Shown: positions 16,840-25,348 of the stretch, one piece after another
Numbering within the stretch: the first letter of the stretch is position 1
Layout: each line of letters opens with the position of its first letter
Assembly: GCA_947589355.1 (NCBI GenBank)
Contig: CANPZC010000007.1
Location: forward strand, 31,347-95,346
Direction: 5' to 3'
Origin: an uncultured Clostridia bacterium
GTDB lineage: Bacteria > Bacillota > Clostridia > Oscillospirales > Ruminococcaceae
DNA: 64,000 nt
Notes under the pieces: generated by a model
The model's input: the letters and a program-made list of their open reading frames with translations, nothing else
The model's database searches: none
Told to the model about the DNA's origin: nothing
Translations under genes and position numbers: made by a program

Positions 16840-17982
16840 TTAGTTGAGCAGCGACTTCTCGGTCTCTTTATCAAACAGATGTATTCTGTGAGGATCGATA
16901 GCGATCTTGATATGATCCTGAGGACGTGCTGTAGAACGAGGCGAAACTCTTGCGGTAAGGCTTATGCCCTCGCAGTTGATGTACAGATAGGTCTCAGCGC
17001 CCATCATTTCGGTAACTTCTACTTCTGCTTCTACAATACCTGTGGTAGCGGCAGCAATGAAGTCTTCCTCATCGTGCAGGCACTCGGGACGTACACCGAG
17101 AACTATTTCCTGATCTACGTGCGGCTCGAGAACTTCTGCATCAGCCTTTTCATCGGGTATTTCAACATAGTACTTCTTGCCTCTGGTGGTCTTTGTATCC
17201 TCAGAGCCGAATTCTACGCTGTATTTGCCGTCGATCTTGCGGAGAGTACCGTCTATGAAGTTCATCTGCGGCGATCCGATAAATCCTGCAACGAACTGGT
17301 TTACAGGGTTCTGATAGAGGTTGGTAGGTGAATCGATCTGCTGAATGTAACCGTCTTTCATAACAACTATACGGTCGCCCATCGTCATAGCTTCTGTCTG
17401 GTCGTGAGTTACGTAGATGAACGTTGTACCGAGCTTCTTGTGGAGCTTGGATATCTCAGTTCTCATCTGCGCTCTCAGTTTAGCGTCGAGGTTGGAAAGA
17501 GGCTCGTCGAGCAGGAATACCTGCGGCTCACGTACTATCGCACGTCCGAGCGCAACTCTCTGTCTCTGACCACCCGAAAGAGCCTTAGGCTTTCTGTCGA
17601 GCAGGTGAGCAATGTCGAGTATTCTTGCAGCTTCTTCAACCTTTCTGGCTATCTCGTCCTTGGGCACCTTGCGGAGCTTCAGACCAAATGCCATGTTTTC
17701 AAAAACAGTCATGTGAGGGTACAGAGCGTAGTTCTGGAAAACCATCGCTATATCTCTGTCCTTAGGAGCGATGTCGTTAACGAGTCTGTCGCCGATATAA
17801 AGTTCACCTTCGGTGATCTCCTCAAGACCTGCGATCATTCTCAGCGTGGTTGATTTACCGCAGCCGGAAGGTCCAACAAGGATTATAAATTCCTTGTCCT
17901 TGATCTCAATGTTACAGTCGGAAACGGCAACGACGCCGCCGGGGTACTTTTTATAGATCTCTCTTAATGATACACTTGCCAT
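16840..17982 (-). CDS. ugpC: Free-standing sugar-importer ATPase, UgpC/MsmK type
   Basis: A 380-residue MalK-family ATPase: Walker [11 protein letters not shown]-loop [13 protein letters not shown], signature [14 protein letters not shown], Walker [18 protein letters not shown]-loop VTHDQ, and a C-terminal OB-fold regulatory region (about 235-370, [12 protein letters not shown]). Encoded alone with its own promoter and terminator, which is typical of the shared ATPase that serves several CUT1 importers in Firmicutes. In this window it could energise the permeases at 27806-29724 and perhaps those at 1-8840. GGAGG lies 12 bases before the ATG. MsmK is an equally fair name. Confidence 0.93.
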   Translation of the reverse strand: MASVSLREIYKKYPGGVVAVSDCNIEIKDKEFIILVGPSGCGKSTTLRMIAGLEEITEGELYIGDRLVNDIAPKDRDIAMVFQNYALYPHMTVFENMAFGLKLRKVPKDEIARKVEEAARILDIAHLLDRKPKALSGGQRQRVALGRAIVREPQVFLLDEPLSNLDAKLRAQMRTEISKLHKKLGTTFIYVTHDQTEAMTMGDRIVVMKDGYIQQIDSPTNLYQNPVNQFVAGFIGSPQMNFIDGTLRKIDGKYSVEFGSEDTKTTRGKKYYVEIPDEKADAEVLEPHVDQEIVLGVRPECLHDEEDFIAAATTGIVEAEVEVTEMMGAETYLYINCEGISLTARVSPRSTARPQDHIKIAIDPHRIHLFDKETEKSLLN

Positions 17983-18061
17983 CTCTTGAGAACCTCCAAT
18001 ATTTTTATTGCTAATCTGTACCTGCAGCTTAACGCTGCACCATACTTTTAGCTATACTAAT

Positions 18062-18090
18062 ATAATACCAAAAAAATTGCAATACGGCAA
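18062..18090 (-). promoter_or_regulatory. Promoter of the UgpC/MsmK-type ATPase gene
   Basis: Minus strand TTGCCG (18090-18085), 17-base spacer, TATTAT (18067-18062). The segment GGTATTATATTAGTAT spanning the -10 is repeated exactly before the amino-acid binding protein gene. A small GC stem (GCAGC/GCTGC) lies in the leader. Confidence 0.55.
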
Positions 18091-18170
18091 GATGTTTTTT
18101 TACTAAACTTTAGAACATTCATTTATTTATATTGCCTAAATTCCTGCCCTTCAAAAAAGGCGGTGTCAAA

Positions 18171-18881
18171 TTAGTATGCGATTTTTTCAATTTCTTTGTG
18201 CATTATTTCTATACAACCGCCAAGCAGCAGATCTTCACGCAGCTGAATGTTTCCTATGCTGAGGCGCTTCAAATAGGTAACTTTATTTCCCAGTGCTTCA
18301 AACATTCTTTTTATTTGGTGATACATACCTTGATGAAGCGTAACAAAGCAGCAGCGCTCGTCCTCGCCTTTTTCAAGCTGCGCAGGCAGACATTTTTCGC
18401 CGTCCAAAAATATTCCCTGCTCAAACTTTTCGGCATACTCCTCCCCTATCGGTCTTTCAAGCCGCACAAAGTACCTTTTCGGCACATGGCTTTTTGGGGA
18501 AAGTATCTTATGCGCAAACTCGCCGTCGTCTGTAATAAGCACGAAACCCTCGGTGTCCTTATCGAGCCTGCCTGCCGGAAAAAGACCGCTGCGGCGCATA
18601 TTCTCCGGTATAAGCGAAAGCACCGTAGGAGACAGTCCGTCCCTTGTGGAACAGACTACCCCCTGCGGCTTGTTGAGCATTATGTATATAAACTTTTTGT
18701 ACTCTATCTTTTCGCCGTCAACGCGCACTTCATCGTCCGGATCTATCTTCATATCGCTTTTCACTTTGGCGCTGCCGTTTACCGTAACTTTACCTGCGGC
18801 GCACAGCCTTTTTACATCAGAGCGCGAAATATCGCCCCTCTGCGAAGATATGAACTTATCCAGCCTTATCATCTCTGCCAT
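18171..18881 (-). CDS. Pseudouridine synthase, RsuA/RluB/E family
   Basis: A 236-residue enzyme that isomerises uridine to pseudouridine in rRNA. An S4 RNA-binding domain (1-60, RLDKFISSQRGDISRSDVKRL) precedes the catalytic domain with the family motif FPAGRLDKDTEGFVLITDDG, whose Asp is the catalytic residue, followed by PKSHVPKRYFV and HQGMYHQIKRMF. The short size and motif variants suit RsuA (16S rRNA). ATG at 18881 follows GGAAG by seven bases. It is downstream of the DUF4830 gene by 31 bases and probably co-transcribed. Confidence 0.88.
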   Translation of the reverse strand: MAEMIRLDKFISSQRGDISRSDVKRLCAAGKVTVNGSAKVKSDMKIDPDDEVRVDGEKIEYKKFIYIMLNKPQGVVCSTRDGLSPTVLSLIPENMRRSGLFPAGRLDKDTEGFVLITDDGEFAHKILSPKSHVPKRYFVRLERPIGEEYAEKFEQGIFLDGEKCLPAQLEKGEDERCCFVTLHQGMYHQIKRMFEALGNKVTYLKRLSIGNIQLREDLLLGGCIEIMHKEIEKIAY

Positions 18882-18912
18882 TTTTATACTTCCTTATCTG
18901 CCCTATCTGTAT

Positions 18913-19503
18913 CTATGCCGCCTGCGAGCTTTCGTCTGTAGTTGTCTGCTGCGACTGCTCTGCTAAAGCATCGTCAGCACACGGCGTTGTGGTAACATCG
19001 GGAGCGCTTTCTGTAGTCTGCGTTACCGCGCTGTCGGTGGTGGTTTCTGTCTTAGGCTTTTTAAGACCATGCATAAAGCCGTCAAGCTCGGTGCAGCAAA
19101 CGTCGCCGCCAATGAGCATACCGTCGCATATCATCAGATTCATCATGACGTTTTGCTCTCCCTCATAATTATACACCGGATACGAATAAATTTCAACCGT
19201 TCTGCCCTTATATTCCGCAAGGTCAAAACCCTGCTGCTTTTGCAGATCGTTGTAATTTTTATACACCTCGTCAAATTCTTCGGGTATTATAACTATCCTG
19301 CAAGTGTCGTACTCGTCGGAAACTTTCCACCCTAAGTCTTTTATGAACTGCTGCCTTTGCGTTTCGTTGGTCATGCGGTAGGCAGCGGTTTTTTCCTGCG
19401 CGTGCTTGAATGCGAACAGCACCGCCGCGGCGGCTACCACAACTATCGCAAGAACCGTTACAGCCGCCCAGAAGCTTTTGATCTTTACAGTTTTGATAAA
19501 CAT
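18913..19503 (-). CDS. DUF4830-type membrane-anchored protein
   Basis: About 196 residues: a short cytoplasmic start, one membrane helix (about 10-32, AAVTVLAIVVVAAAAVLFAF), an extracytoplasmic domain (about 50-135) with IIPEEFDEVYKNYNDLQKQQGFDL and GGDVCCTELDGFMHGL, as in DUF4830 proteins, and a Thr/Ser-rich tail. Function is unknown. ATG at 19503 is preceded by GGAGG; the upstream in-frame ATG is not. Confidence 0.7.
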   Translation of the reverse strand: MFIKTVKIKSFWAAVTVLAIVVVAAAAVLFAFKHAQEKTAAYRMTNETQRQQFIKDLGWKVSDEYDTCRIVIIPEEFDEVYKNYNDLQKQQGFDLAEYKGRTVEIYSYPVYNYEGEQNVMMNLMICDGMLIGGDVCCTELDGFMHGLKKPKTETTTDSAVTQTTESAPDVTTTPCADDALAEQSQQTTTDESSQAA

Positions 19504-19593
19504 AGTATTCCTCCAATGCTTGTTATGTTTGTACATTTGTGATACTAATCTATATGACGAGCAGCAGGAAAATATACTTGCCTTTTCAAAACA

Positions 19594-19623
19594 TTGACCG
19601 CCAAAGCGTTTTATTCATATAAT
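19594..19623 (+). promoter_or_regulatory. Sigma-A-type promoter of dpaAB
   Basis: TTGACC (19594-19599), 18-base spacer, TATAAT (19618-19623), ending 58 bases before the dpaA ATG. In Bacillus this operon is read by the late mother-cell sigma-K; no clear sigma-K box (CATANNNTA) was found here. Confidence 0.55.
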
Positions 19624-19681
19624 GTATCGAGATACCCTCAACAACATTAGCTTTATTTTATTATACTATTAAGGAGTTATT

Positions 19682-20569
19682 ATGGATATATCACTTACTT
19701 TTCTTGTTATTGGCGGCGACCTGCGGCAGAATTTCTTGGCGCAGCACCTCGCCGAAAAAGGCTGCACCGTGTATACTTTGGGTCTCAGCGGCGAGCACCC
19801 TGCAAAAGGCTGTATTGCTGTAGATTCTTTAGAGCAGCTGCCATACTCGCCCGATGTTGCCGTGCTGCCGCTTGTTGCCTCAAACGATGGCGTGAACGTG
19901 AACGCGCCGTTTTCTACAGATACAGAAATACCCCTTAAAGAGGTATGCAAGTTTCTTAAAAGCAGCGCTCTTATAGTAGGCGGCAAATTAAGCGGCGATG
20001 TTCAGGATATTTTCCGCCAGAGCGGCAGAGAATTTGCAGACTATTTCACGCGCGAAGAACTCATCATTGAAAACTGCGTTCCCACCGCCGAGGGCGCATT
20101 GCAGATAGCCATTGAAAACACCCCAAAGACCATTCACGGCAGCGATGTGCTGATACTCGGCTTCGGCAACGTTGCAAAAGCCACGGCGCGCGTGTTTGCG
20201 GCTTTGGGTGCAAGGGTACATATCGCGGCGCGCAAACAGCGAGATCTGGCTTACGCTCGTACTCTCGGCTATATCACGCTGCCAATGACATCTCTTGCAA
20301 AACATCTCGGCGGCAAAGACATTATAATAAACACAGTGCCGGTGCAGCTGCTTGACGGCGAAAAACTTAAAAACATAGACCGCGACACGCTTATTATAGA
20401 CCTCGCCTCAAAGCCGGGCGGTGTGGATCTTGCGGCGGCTTCGGATATGCGGCTGAAAGTAATATGGGCTTTATCGCTGCCCGGCAAGACTGCCCCTGTG
20501 ACTTCAGGCATAATAATCGCCGACACCGTGCTGAACATCTGCCGCGAAAGGGGGCTTTACGATGTATGA
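19682..20569 (+). CDS. dpaA: Dipicolinate synthase subunit A
   Basis: A 295-residue subunit with an N-terminal domain (FLVIGGDLRQNFLAQHLAEKG) and a Rossmann NAD(P)-binding domain at about 150-180 (GSDVLILGFGNVAKATARVFAALGA). With DpaB it converts the lysine-pathway intermediate to dipicolinic acid, the calcium chelator of spore cores. AAGGAG precedes the ATG. Its stop overlaps dpaB by 8 bases. Consistent with SpoVFA-type DpaA length. DapL and DapF of the same lysine/DAP branch are encoded nearby, though not in the operon. Confidence 0.92.
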   Translation: MDISLTFLVIGGDLRQNFLAQHLAEKGCTVYTLGLSGEHPAKGCIAVDSLEQLPYSPDVAVLPLVASNDGVNVNAPFSTDTEIPLKEVCKFLKSSALIVGGKLSGDVQDIFRQSGREFADYFTREELIIENCVPTAEGALQIAIENTPKTIHGSDVLILGFGNVAKATARVFAALGARVHIAARKQRDLAYARTLGYITLPMTSLAKHLGGKDIIINTVPVQLLDGEKLKNIDRDTLIIDLASKPGGVDLAAASDMRLKVIWALSLPGKTAPVTSGIIIADTVLNICRERGLYDV

Positions 20570-21152
20570 ACAGCTTAGCGGCTTAAAAGTAGGATACGCT
20601 ATGTGCGGCTCGTTCTGCACGTTTGAAAAGTCGTTCGCAGCGGCGCAGAGGCTCAAAGAACTAGGCTGCGAGATTTTCCCGATAATGTCGTTCAACGCAT
20701 CTTCTATATCATCGCGCTTCGGGGGCAGCGAAGAAAATATTGCAAAGTTAGAGCGCATCTGCGGCAGAAAAATTATTTCGTCTATCGAGCAAGCCGAGCC
20801 TATAGGTCCTAAAAAGCTGCTTGACATACTGGTAGTTTCGCCCTGCACGGGCAACACCGCCGCTAAACTTGCAACAGGCGTTACAGACACCCCCGTCACC
20901 ATGGCGGTCAAATCTCATATACGAAACTCGCGACCCGTTGTGCTTGCAATTGCCACCAACGATGCTCTGGGCGCGGCTGCTAAGAACATAGGCTTTTTGC
21001 AAAACTGCCGCAATTTCTTTTTCGTACCCTACGGGCAGGACGACTTTGAACACAAACCCAACAGCATGATAGCGCACTTTGAGCTTATCCCCGACAGCAT
21101 TTGCGCCGCGCTTGACGGCAAACAAATGCAGCCTGTTATACGCCCATACTGA
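20562..21152 (+). CDS. dpaB: Dipicolinate synthase subunit B
   Basis: A 196-residue flavoprotein-like subunit. The N-terminus KVGYAMCGSFCTFEKSF and the middle DILVVSPCTGNTAAKLATGVTDTPVTMA are hallmarks of DpaB (SpoVFB). It overlaps dpaA by 8 bases, so the two are translationally coupled. The operon ends in a strong terminator shared with the convergent dapL. Confidence 0.93.
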   Translation: MYEQLSGLKVGYAMCGSFCTFEKSFAAAQRLKELGCEIFPIMSFNASSISSRFGGSEENIAKLERICGRKIISSIEQAEPIGPKKLLDILVVSPCTGNTAAKLATGVTDTPVTMAVKSHIRNSRPVVLAIATNDALGAAAKNIGFLQNCRNFFFVPYGQDDFEHKPNSMIAHFELIPDSICAALDGKQMQPVIRPY

Positions 21153-21162
21153 ACATCAAAAC

Positions 21163-21191
21163 AAAACCCGACCTTTTTAGGTCGGGTAATT
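21163..21191. terminator. Bidirectional terminator between dpaB and dapL
   Basis: Perfect 9-bp stem ACCCGACCT / AGGTCGGGT with a TTTT loop and T-rich flanks in both directions (TAATTTTAT on plus, TTTTGTTTT on minus). Sits between convergent genes. Confidence 0.9.
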
Positions 21192-21194
21192 TTA

Positions 21195-22397
21195 TCAGAA
21201 TTTAAGCGCCTTGAAACGCTCCATAGCCTGCTTGGTGCGCTCTCTGTCGCCGAAAGCTGTAAGCCTAAAATAGCCCTCGCCGTTTTTGCCGAAGCCCTCG
21301 CCGGGTGTGCCGACAACGTTCGCTTCTTCCAGCAGCTTGTCGAAAAATTCCCAGCTGCCCAAACCGCCGGGGCATTTGAGCCATATGTAAGGCGAGTTTT
21401 TGCCGCCCGTGTAGTATATGCCCATTTCATCAAGCGTTGAGGCGATTATTCGCGCATTTTCGCGGTAGTAGTCTATATTCACCTTTATCTGTTTCTGACC
21501 CTCATCGGTGAAAACAGCCTCTGCCGCCCTCTGCACAGGGTATGATACGCCGTTGAACTTGCTGCCCTGACGTCTTCCCCACAGCTGTGACAGATACACC
21601 TCGCTCCCGTCCGAAGCGGTAACTTTAAGCTCCTCGGGTATCACAGTGTAGCCGCAGCGCATACCGGTAAATCCCGCGGTCTTTGAAAGCGAACACATCT
21701 CGATAGCGCAGGTGCGCGCGCCCTCTATCTGGAAAATGCTTCTCGGCAATTCAGTCTCGGAGATAAACGCTTCATACGCGGCATCAAAAATTATAACAGA
21801 GCCGTTCTTGTTGGCGTAGTCGACCCACTTTTTCAGCTGTTCTTTTGTGTAAACAGAGCCCGTGGGGTTGTTGGGTGAGCACAGGTAGATTATATCCGCG
21901 TGCACGTTGTCATCGGGCATTGCCGCAAAGCCGTTTTCCTCGGTAGAATCGGCGTAAATTATCTTTCTGCCGTTCATAAGGTTGGTATCTACATACACAG
22001 GGTAGGCAGGGTCGGTTATCATAACAACGTTGTCGTCGCCGAAAATATCCACAATATTACCGCAGTCTGCCTTAGCACCGTCGTTTATGCGTATCTCGTC
22101 AGGCTTGACATTCGCGCCGAAGCTGCCATAATACTTAGCCACCGCCTCTTTGAGAAAATCATAGCCTGCGCCGCTGTCCTCATAGCCGCGGAACGTTTCT
22201 TTGACGCCCATTTCGTCGGCGGCTTTTTTCATAGCTTCCACCGCGGCAGGGGCTATAGGCAGGGTAACGTCGCCAATGCCCATTCTGATGATGTCGGCAT
22301 CGGGGTGCGCCTGCGAGAAAGCTTTCACCCTTTTTGCGATCTCGATGAACAGGTAGTTTTTCTTCATGCTCAGAAAATTTTCGTTGATTTTAACCAT
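21195..22397 (-). CDS. dapL: LL-diaminopimelate aminotransferase
   Basis: A 400-residue class I/II PLP aminotransferase converting tetrahydrodipicolinate directly to LL-diaminopimelate. The N-terminus NENFLSMKKNYLFIEIAKRV, the motif RMGIGDVTLPIAPAAVEAMK, and the PLP-lysine segment SLSKTAGFTGMRCGY are those of DapL rather than generic aspartate aminotransferases. It supplies the DAP pathway (with DapF at 23615-24460) for cell wall and lysine. Start ATG at 22397 preceded by AAAGGA. Confidence 0.94.
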   Translation of the reverse strand: MVKINENFLSMKKNYLFIEIAKRVKAFSQAHPDADIIRMGIGDVTLPIAPAAVEAMKKAADEMGVKETFRGYEDSGAGYDFLKEAVAKYYGSFGANVKPDEIRINDGAKADCGNIVDIFGDDNVVMITDPAYPVYVDTNLMNGRKIIYADSTEENGFAAMPDDNVHADIIYLCSPNNPTGSVYTKEQLKKWVDYANKNGSVIIFDAAYEAFISETELPRSIFQIEGARTCAIEMCSLSKTAGFTGMRCGYTVIPEELKVTASDGSEVYLSQLWGRRQGSKFNGVSYPVQRAAEAVFTDEGQKQIKVNIDYYRENARIIASTLDEMGIYYTGGKNSPYIWLKCPGGLGSWEFFDKLLEEANVVGTPGEGFGKNGEGYFRLTAFGDRERTKQAMERFKALKF

Positions 22398-22470
22398 TTT
22401 GATCAGTCCTTTTTTATAATTTTATTTCTTTAAACAAAAGTATTACTAATATAAATCAGAAGTTATAAAA

Positions 22471-22944
22471 CTAATCTTCTTTTATTATCCGTATATCAAT
22501 ACCTTTTCCACCCTTGTTACATAATTCAAACCCCTCAATATACGTTATTTTGTTATATTCATATACCTTACATTTTTTGCTTTTTATTTTGTCGACAAGT
22601 TTTGATTGTATGTATGGGGTCTTAACTTTACCATTACTGTATAACACAACAAGTTGATAAAAATATCCCTTCCTATGTGTGCTATGACCGATTTTTCCGA
22701 TTATCATTCCCTCGTACAGTGTACCTTTCGATTTGCATTTCAGCTTTTTATACATAATAACGATACCCTCAAAGCACTCATACATTTGAACGAGAATCAT
22801 TAGAATAAATAAAAGTATAATTGCATCAACTTTATCTTTATCTTTTCTTATCAAATACAAATAAATCATTATATATGAAAACAATAATATAACTGCTAAA
22901 TGAAAATATTTTGTTTTTTCCTTGTAATAATGCAGCTTTTTCAT
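22471..22944 (-). CDS. AT-rich orphan membrane protein, unknown
   Basis: About 157 residues: a basic N-terminus, two membrane helices (about 15-30 and 38-58, LAVILLFSYIMIYLYLI and AIILLFILMILVQMYECF), then a Lys-rich domain of about 95 residues with alternating beta character (YQLVVLYSNGKVKTPYI). ATG at 22944 follows GAGG; the longer frame would begin with TTG on top of this site. Base composition is far more AT-rich than its neighbours, and it lies next to the repeat-rich stretch 22957-23614, both hints of acquisition. No family recognised. Confidence 0.6.
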   Translation of the reverse strand: MKKLHYYKEKTKYFHLAVILLFSYIMIYLYLIRKDKDKVDAIILLFILMILVQMYECFEGIVIMYKKLKCKSKGTLYEGMIIGKIGHSTHRKGYFYQLVVLYSNGKVKTPYIQSKLVDKIKSKKCKVYEYNKITYIEGFELCNKGGKGIDIRIIKED

Positions 22945-22956
22945 ATCAGACCTCAA

Positions 22957-23614
22957 AAAACGCTTCTAAATTCGGATTTATATCTGTAAAAGTCGGTCGC
23001 TTGCTAATATCACTTCACACCAACGCCATACATATATGGAAGAATATTCTGCCAGCTCGTCTCTTTTGGGAGATTTATGGGTGGGTATCAGAGGCAAGAA
23101 ACACGCCAACCTCTACAACTGACCGTCGCACATTTTCGCGCCCTGCTCCCCTACATCTAATGCACTCTGCACAATGCACTAGAAGAATATTCTGCCAGTT
23201 GCTTTTCTTTCGAGGTATGGTTTGGATATTATAGACTTGCTTTATAAAATCTTTTCACTTTGCACGGCGTTCCATAATGGAACGCGGAAAAAAAGCTAAG
23301 GTCTTTTCAAAGGAGAGGCTCAGCTTTTAGAAGCAAGAAAACTAGAAGCAAGAGGTAAGACGAGCGTTTTGAAAATTTGTGCTAAACCATAAGAAGCAAT
23401 TTCTTGCTTCTTGCCTCTAACTCTAAACCGCAGAAATGACAAGCACGCGCAAATTTTTCAAAATCATTTCTAATCTCTAACTTCTCACATCTAACCTCTA
23501 GCAGCGGAGCGCACGTTGTGTTTCGGGGACTCTGTCCCCGTACCCCTGCAAGCCTTTTGAAAAAGGCTTGACCGAAAACTTTCCCTTTCTTGACAAGACT
23601 TAAAACCTTTGAGT
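22957..23614. repeat. Intergenic repeat block downstream of dapF
   Basis: No gene is seen in these 650 bases. They hold: two copies of the 16-mer GAAGAATATTCTGCCA (23039-23054, 23182-23197); a hairpin CGTTCC/GGAACG (about 23268-23283); 7-bp periodic CTAACTT/CTTGCCT-type runs (about 23330-23420 and 23465-23505); a segment around 23428-23450 (CCGCAGAAATGACAAGCACG) that recurs at 46112; and, at 23505-23605, a copy of the end module found at both ends of the 38402-38940 element, with stem AAGCCTTTT…AAAAGGCTT and the box TTCTTGACAAGA. Confidence 0.75.
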
Positions 23615-24460
23615 TTATTCTATCTCAACAGTACCTTTAAAAACCGTTACCGCGCTGCCAGTCATTATCACCGTTTCATCGGTGTATTTTATCGTTAAAT
23701 CGCCGCCGCGCAGGTGTATCAGTATCTCCTCGCCTTTGGGCGAAATGCCGTTCAGGCACGCCGCTGTTACAGTCGCGCACGCACCCGTGCCGCACGCCCA
23801 CGTTTCGCCGCTGCCCCTCTCCCATACGCGCATTTTAAGCTCGGTGGGCGATATTACCTCGCAAAATTCGGTGTTCACCTGCTCGGGGAAAATAGCGTTT
23901 TTCTCAAACTGAGGGCCTATTTTTTCAAGCTCCAGCCCGTCGATATTTCCCGCAAAAACCACGCAGTGCGGATTGCCCATTGAAACGCAGGTTATGCTGT
24001 ACTGCTTCCCTGCTATCTGCACGGGGCGCGAAATAATGCTCTCGCCTTGCAGCAGCACGGGTATTTTTTCGGGGGCTGTTTCAGCCTTGCCCATATCTAC
24101 CGTTGCGCCCACTACCTCGCCACCGCTCTTTATAAGTTTAATAGTCTTTATGCCGCTGAGTGTCTCTATTTTAACAGTATCGCTTTTTACAATTCCCTCA
24201 TCATGGCACAGCTTTGCCACGCACCTTATGCCGTTGCCGCACATTTTGCCCTCAGAGCCGTCGGCGTTGAACATACGCATTTTAGCGTCTGCCACATAAG
24301 AGGGGCAGACAAGTATAATGCCGTCGCCGCCAATGCCGAAACGCCGATCCGATAGGCGAATGCTCAGGCTCTCGGGGTCGGGTATATCCTGCTCAAAGCA
24401 GTTGAAATAGATATAATCGTTGCCGCAGCCGTGCATTTTTATAAATTCAGCCTTTGCCAC
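23615..24460 (-). CDS. dapF: Diaminopimelate epimerase
   Basis: A 281-residue cofactor-free epimerase interconverting LL- and meso-diaminopimelate, the step after DapL. Both active-site cysteines are present: GSEGKMCGNGIRC (about residue 75) and GETWACGTGACA (about 220), and the N-terminus reads FIKMHGCGNDYI. Start taken as GTG at 24460 because GGAGGAG lies five bases ahead; an ATG 42 bases upstream would swallow that site. Own promoter. Confidence 0.93.
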   Translation of the reverse strand: MAKAEFIKMHGCGNDYIYFNCFEQDIPDPESLSIRLSDRRFGIGGDGIILVCPSYVADAKMRMFNADGSEGKMCGNGIRCVAKLCHDEGIVKSDTVKIETLSGIKTIKLIKSGGEVVGATVDMGKAETAPEKIPVLLQGESIISRPVQIAGKQYSITCVSMGNPHCVVFAGNIDGLELEKIGPQFEKNAIFPEQVNTEFCEVISPTELKMRVWERGSGETWACGTGACATVTAACLNGISPKGEEILIHLRGGDLTIKYTDETVIMTGSAVTVFKGTVEIE

Positions 24461-24490
24461 CAAAACTCCTCCCTTTATATTCTGTGTAAT

Positions 24491-24519
24491 ATTATACCGC
24501 AAGCTAAGTTAAAAGTCAA
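24491..24519 (-). promoter_or_regulatory. Sigma-A-type promoter of dapF
   Basis: Minus strand TTGACT (24519-24514), 17-base spacer, TATAAT (24496-24491); 31 bases before the chosen GTG. This also argues against the ATG at 24502, which would lie inside the promoter. Confidence 0.8.
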
Positions 24520-24534
24520 GGCGAAAACGGGCAC

Positions 24535-24563
24535 TTGATTTTCATATAGAAATGTGGTATACT
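24535..24563 (+). promoter_or_regulatory. Sigma-A-type promoter of the Fe-S assembly pair
   Basis: TTGATT (24535-24540), 17-base spacer, TATACT (24558-24563). Just downstream AACAG…CTGTT (24566-24584) is a small inverted repeat that could be an operator. Confidence 0.7.
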
Positions 24564-24613
24564 ATAACAGTATGATATTCTGTTAGTACGAAATACTAAA
24601 GTTGGTGATATTT

Positions 24614-25348
24614 TTGTTAGAGATAAAAGATCTGTCGTGGTCTGCGCCCGACGGGAGGAAGATAATAAAGAGCCTGTCGCTCACCATACCAAACAACAAA
24701 CTTACGGTGATAACAGGCCCTAACGGCAGCGGAAAGACCACCCTTGCAAAGCTTATCGCAGGGGTAGAGATCGCCGAGAGCGGTCAGATCTTCCTTGACG
24801 GCGAGGACATCACGCCGCTTGACATAACGCAGAGGGCGAAAAAGGGCATAGGTTTTGCATTCCAGCAGCCTGTGCGCTTCAAGGGCATAACCGTTAAAGA
24901 CCTGCTGGTGCTGGCGGCAGGGGGTATTGCAAGCGAGGACAAGCTTTGCGGCGTGCTTTTGAAAGTGGGTCTGCAGCCCGAAAAATACCTTGACCGCGAT
25001 GTTGACGCGCACCTTTCGGGCGGCGAGATAAAGCGCGTTGAGATAGCCACGGTGCTTTTGCGCAATTCAAAGCTTATGGTGTTTGACGAACCCGAAGCAG
25101 GCATTGACATATGGAGCTTCAACAACCTTATAGATGCGTTTTCGGAGCTTAAAAAGTCAACAGACAGCTCTATTATAATAATCTCGCACCAGGAGAGAAT
25201 ACTCTCTATCGCCGATGAGATAATTCTTCTGCGCGACGGCGACATTTGCGAGCAGGGCAGGCGCGACTCTATGTTTCCGCGGCTTTTCTGCGCAGGCGGA
25301 GAGGACTGCCAGTGCCCCAACTGCATCAAAGGAGGCGCATCTAAATGA
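24614..25348 (+). CDS. SufC-type ATPase of a minimal two-gene Fe-S assembly system
   Basis: About 244 residues; ATPase with Walker A GPNGSGKTT, signature LSGGEIKRVEIA, Walker B LMVFDEPEAGID. EIKRVEIA in the signature and DEPEAGID are SufC-like. The C-terminus has a Cys-rich tail (CAGGEDCQCPNC) absent from classical SufC. Start is a TTG at 24614 with TTGGTGAT six bases ahead; an earlier TTG at 24602 is less likely. Overlaps the SufB-like gene by four bases. With only SufC- and SufB-like subunits and no SufD, SufS or SufU, it matches the SMS (SmsC) type reported in archaea and anaerobic Firmicutes. Confidence 0.85.
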   Translation: MLEIKDLSWSAPDGRKIIKSLSLTIPNNKLTVITGPNGSGKTTLAKLIAGVEIAESGQIFLDGEDITPLDITQRAKKGIGFAFQQPVRFKGITVKDLLVLAAGGIASEDKLCGVLLKVGLQPEKYLDRDVDAHLSGGEIKRVEIATVLLRNSKLMVFDEPEAGIDIWSFNNLIDAFSELKKSTDSSIIIISHQERILSIADEIILLRDGDICEQGRRDSMFPRLFCAGGEDCQCPNCIKGGASK

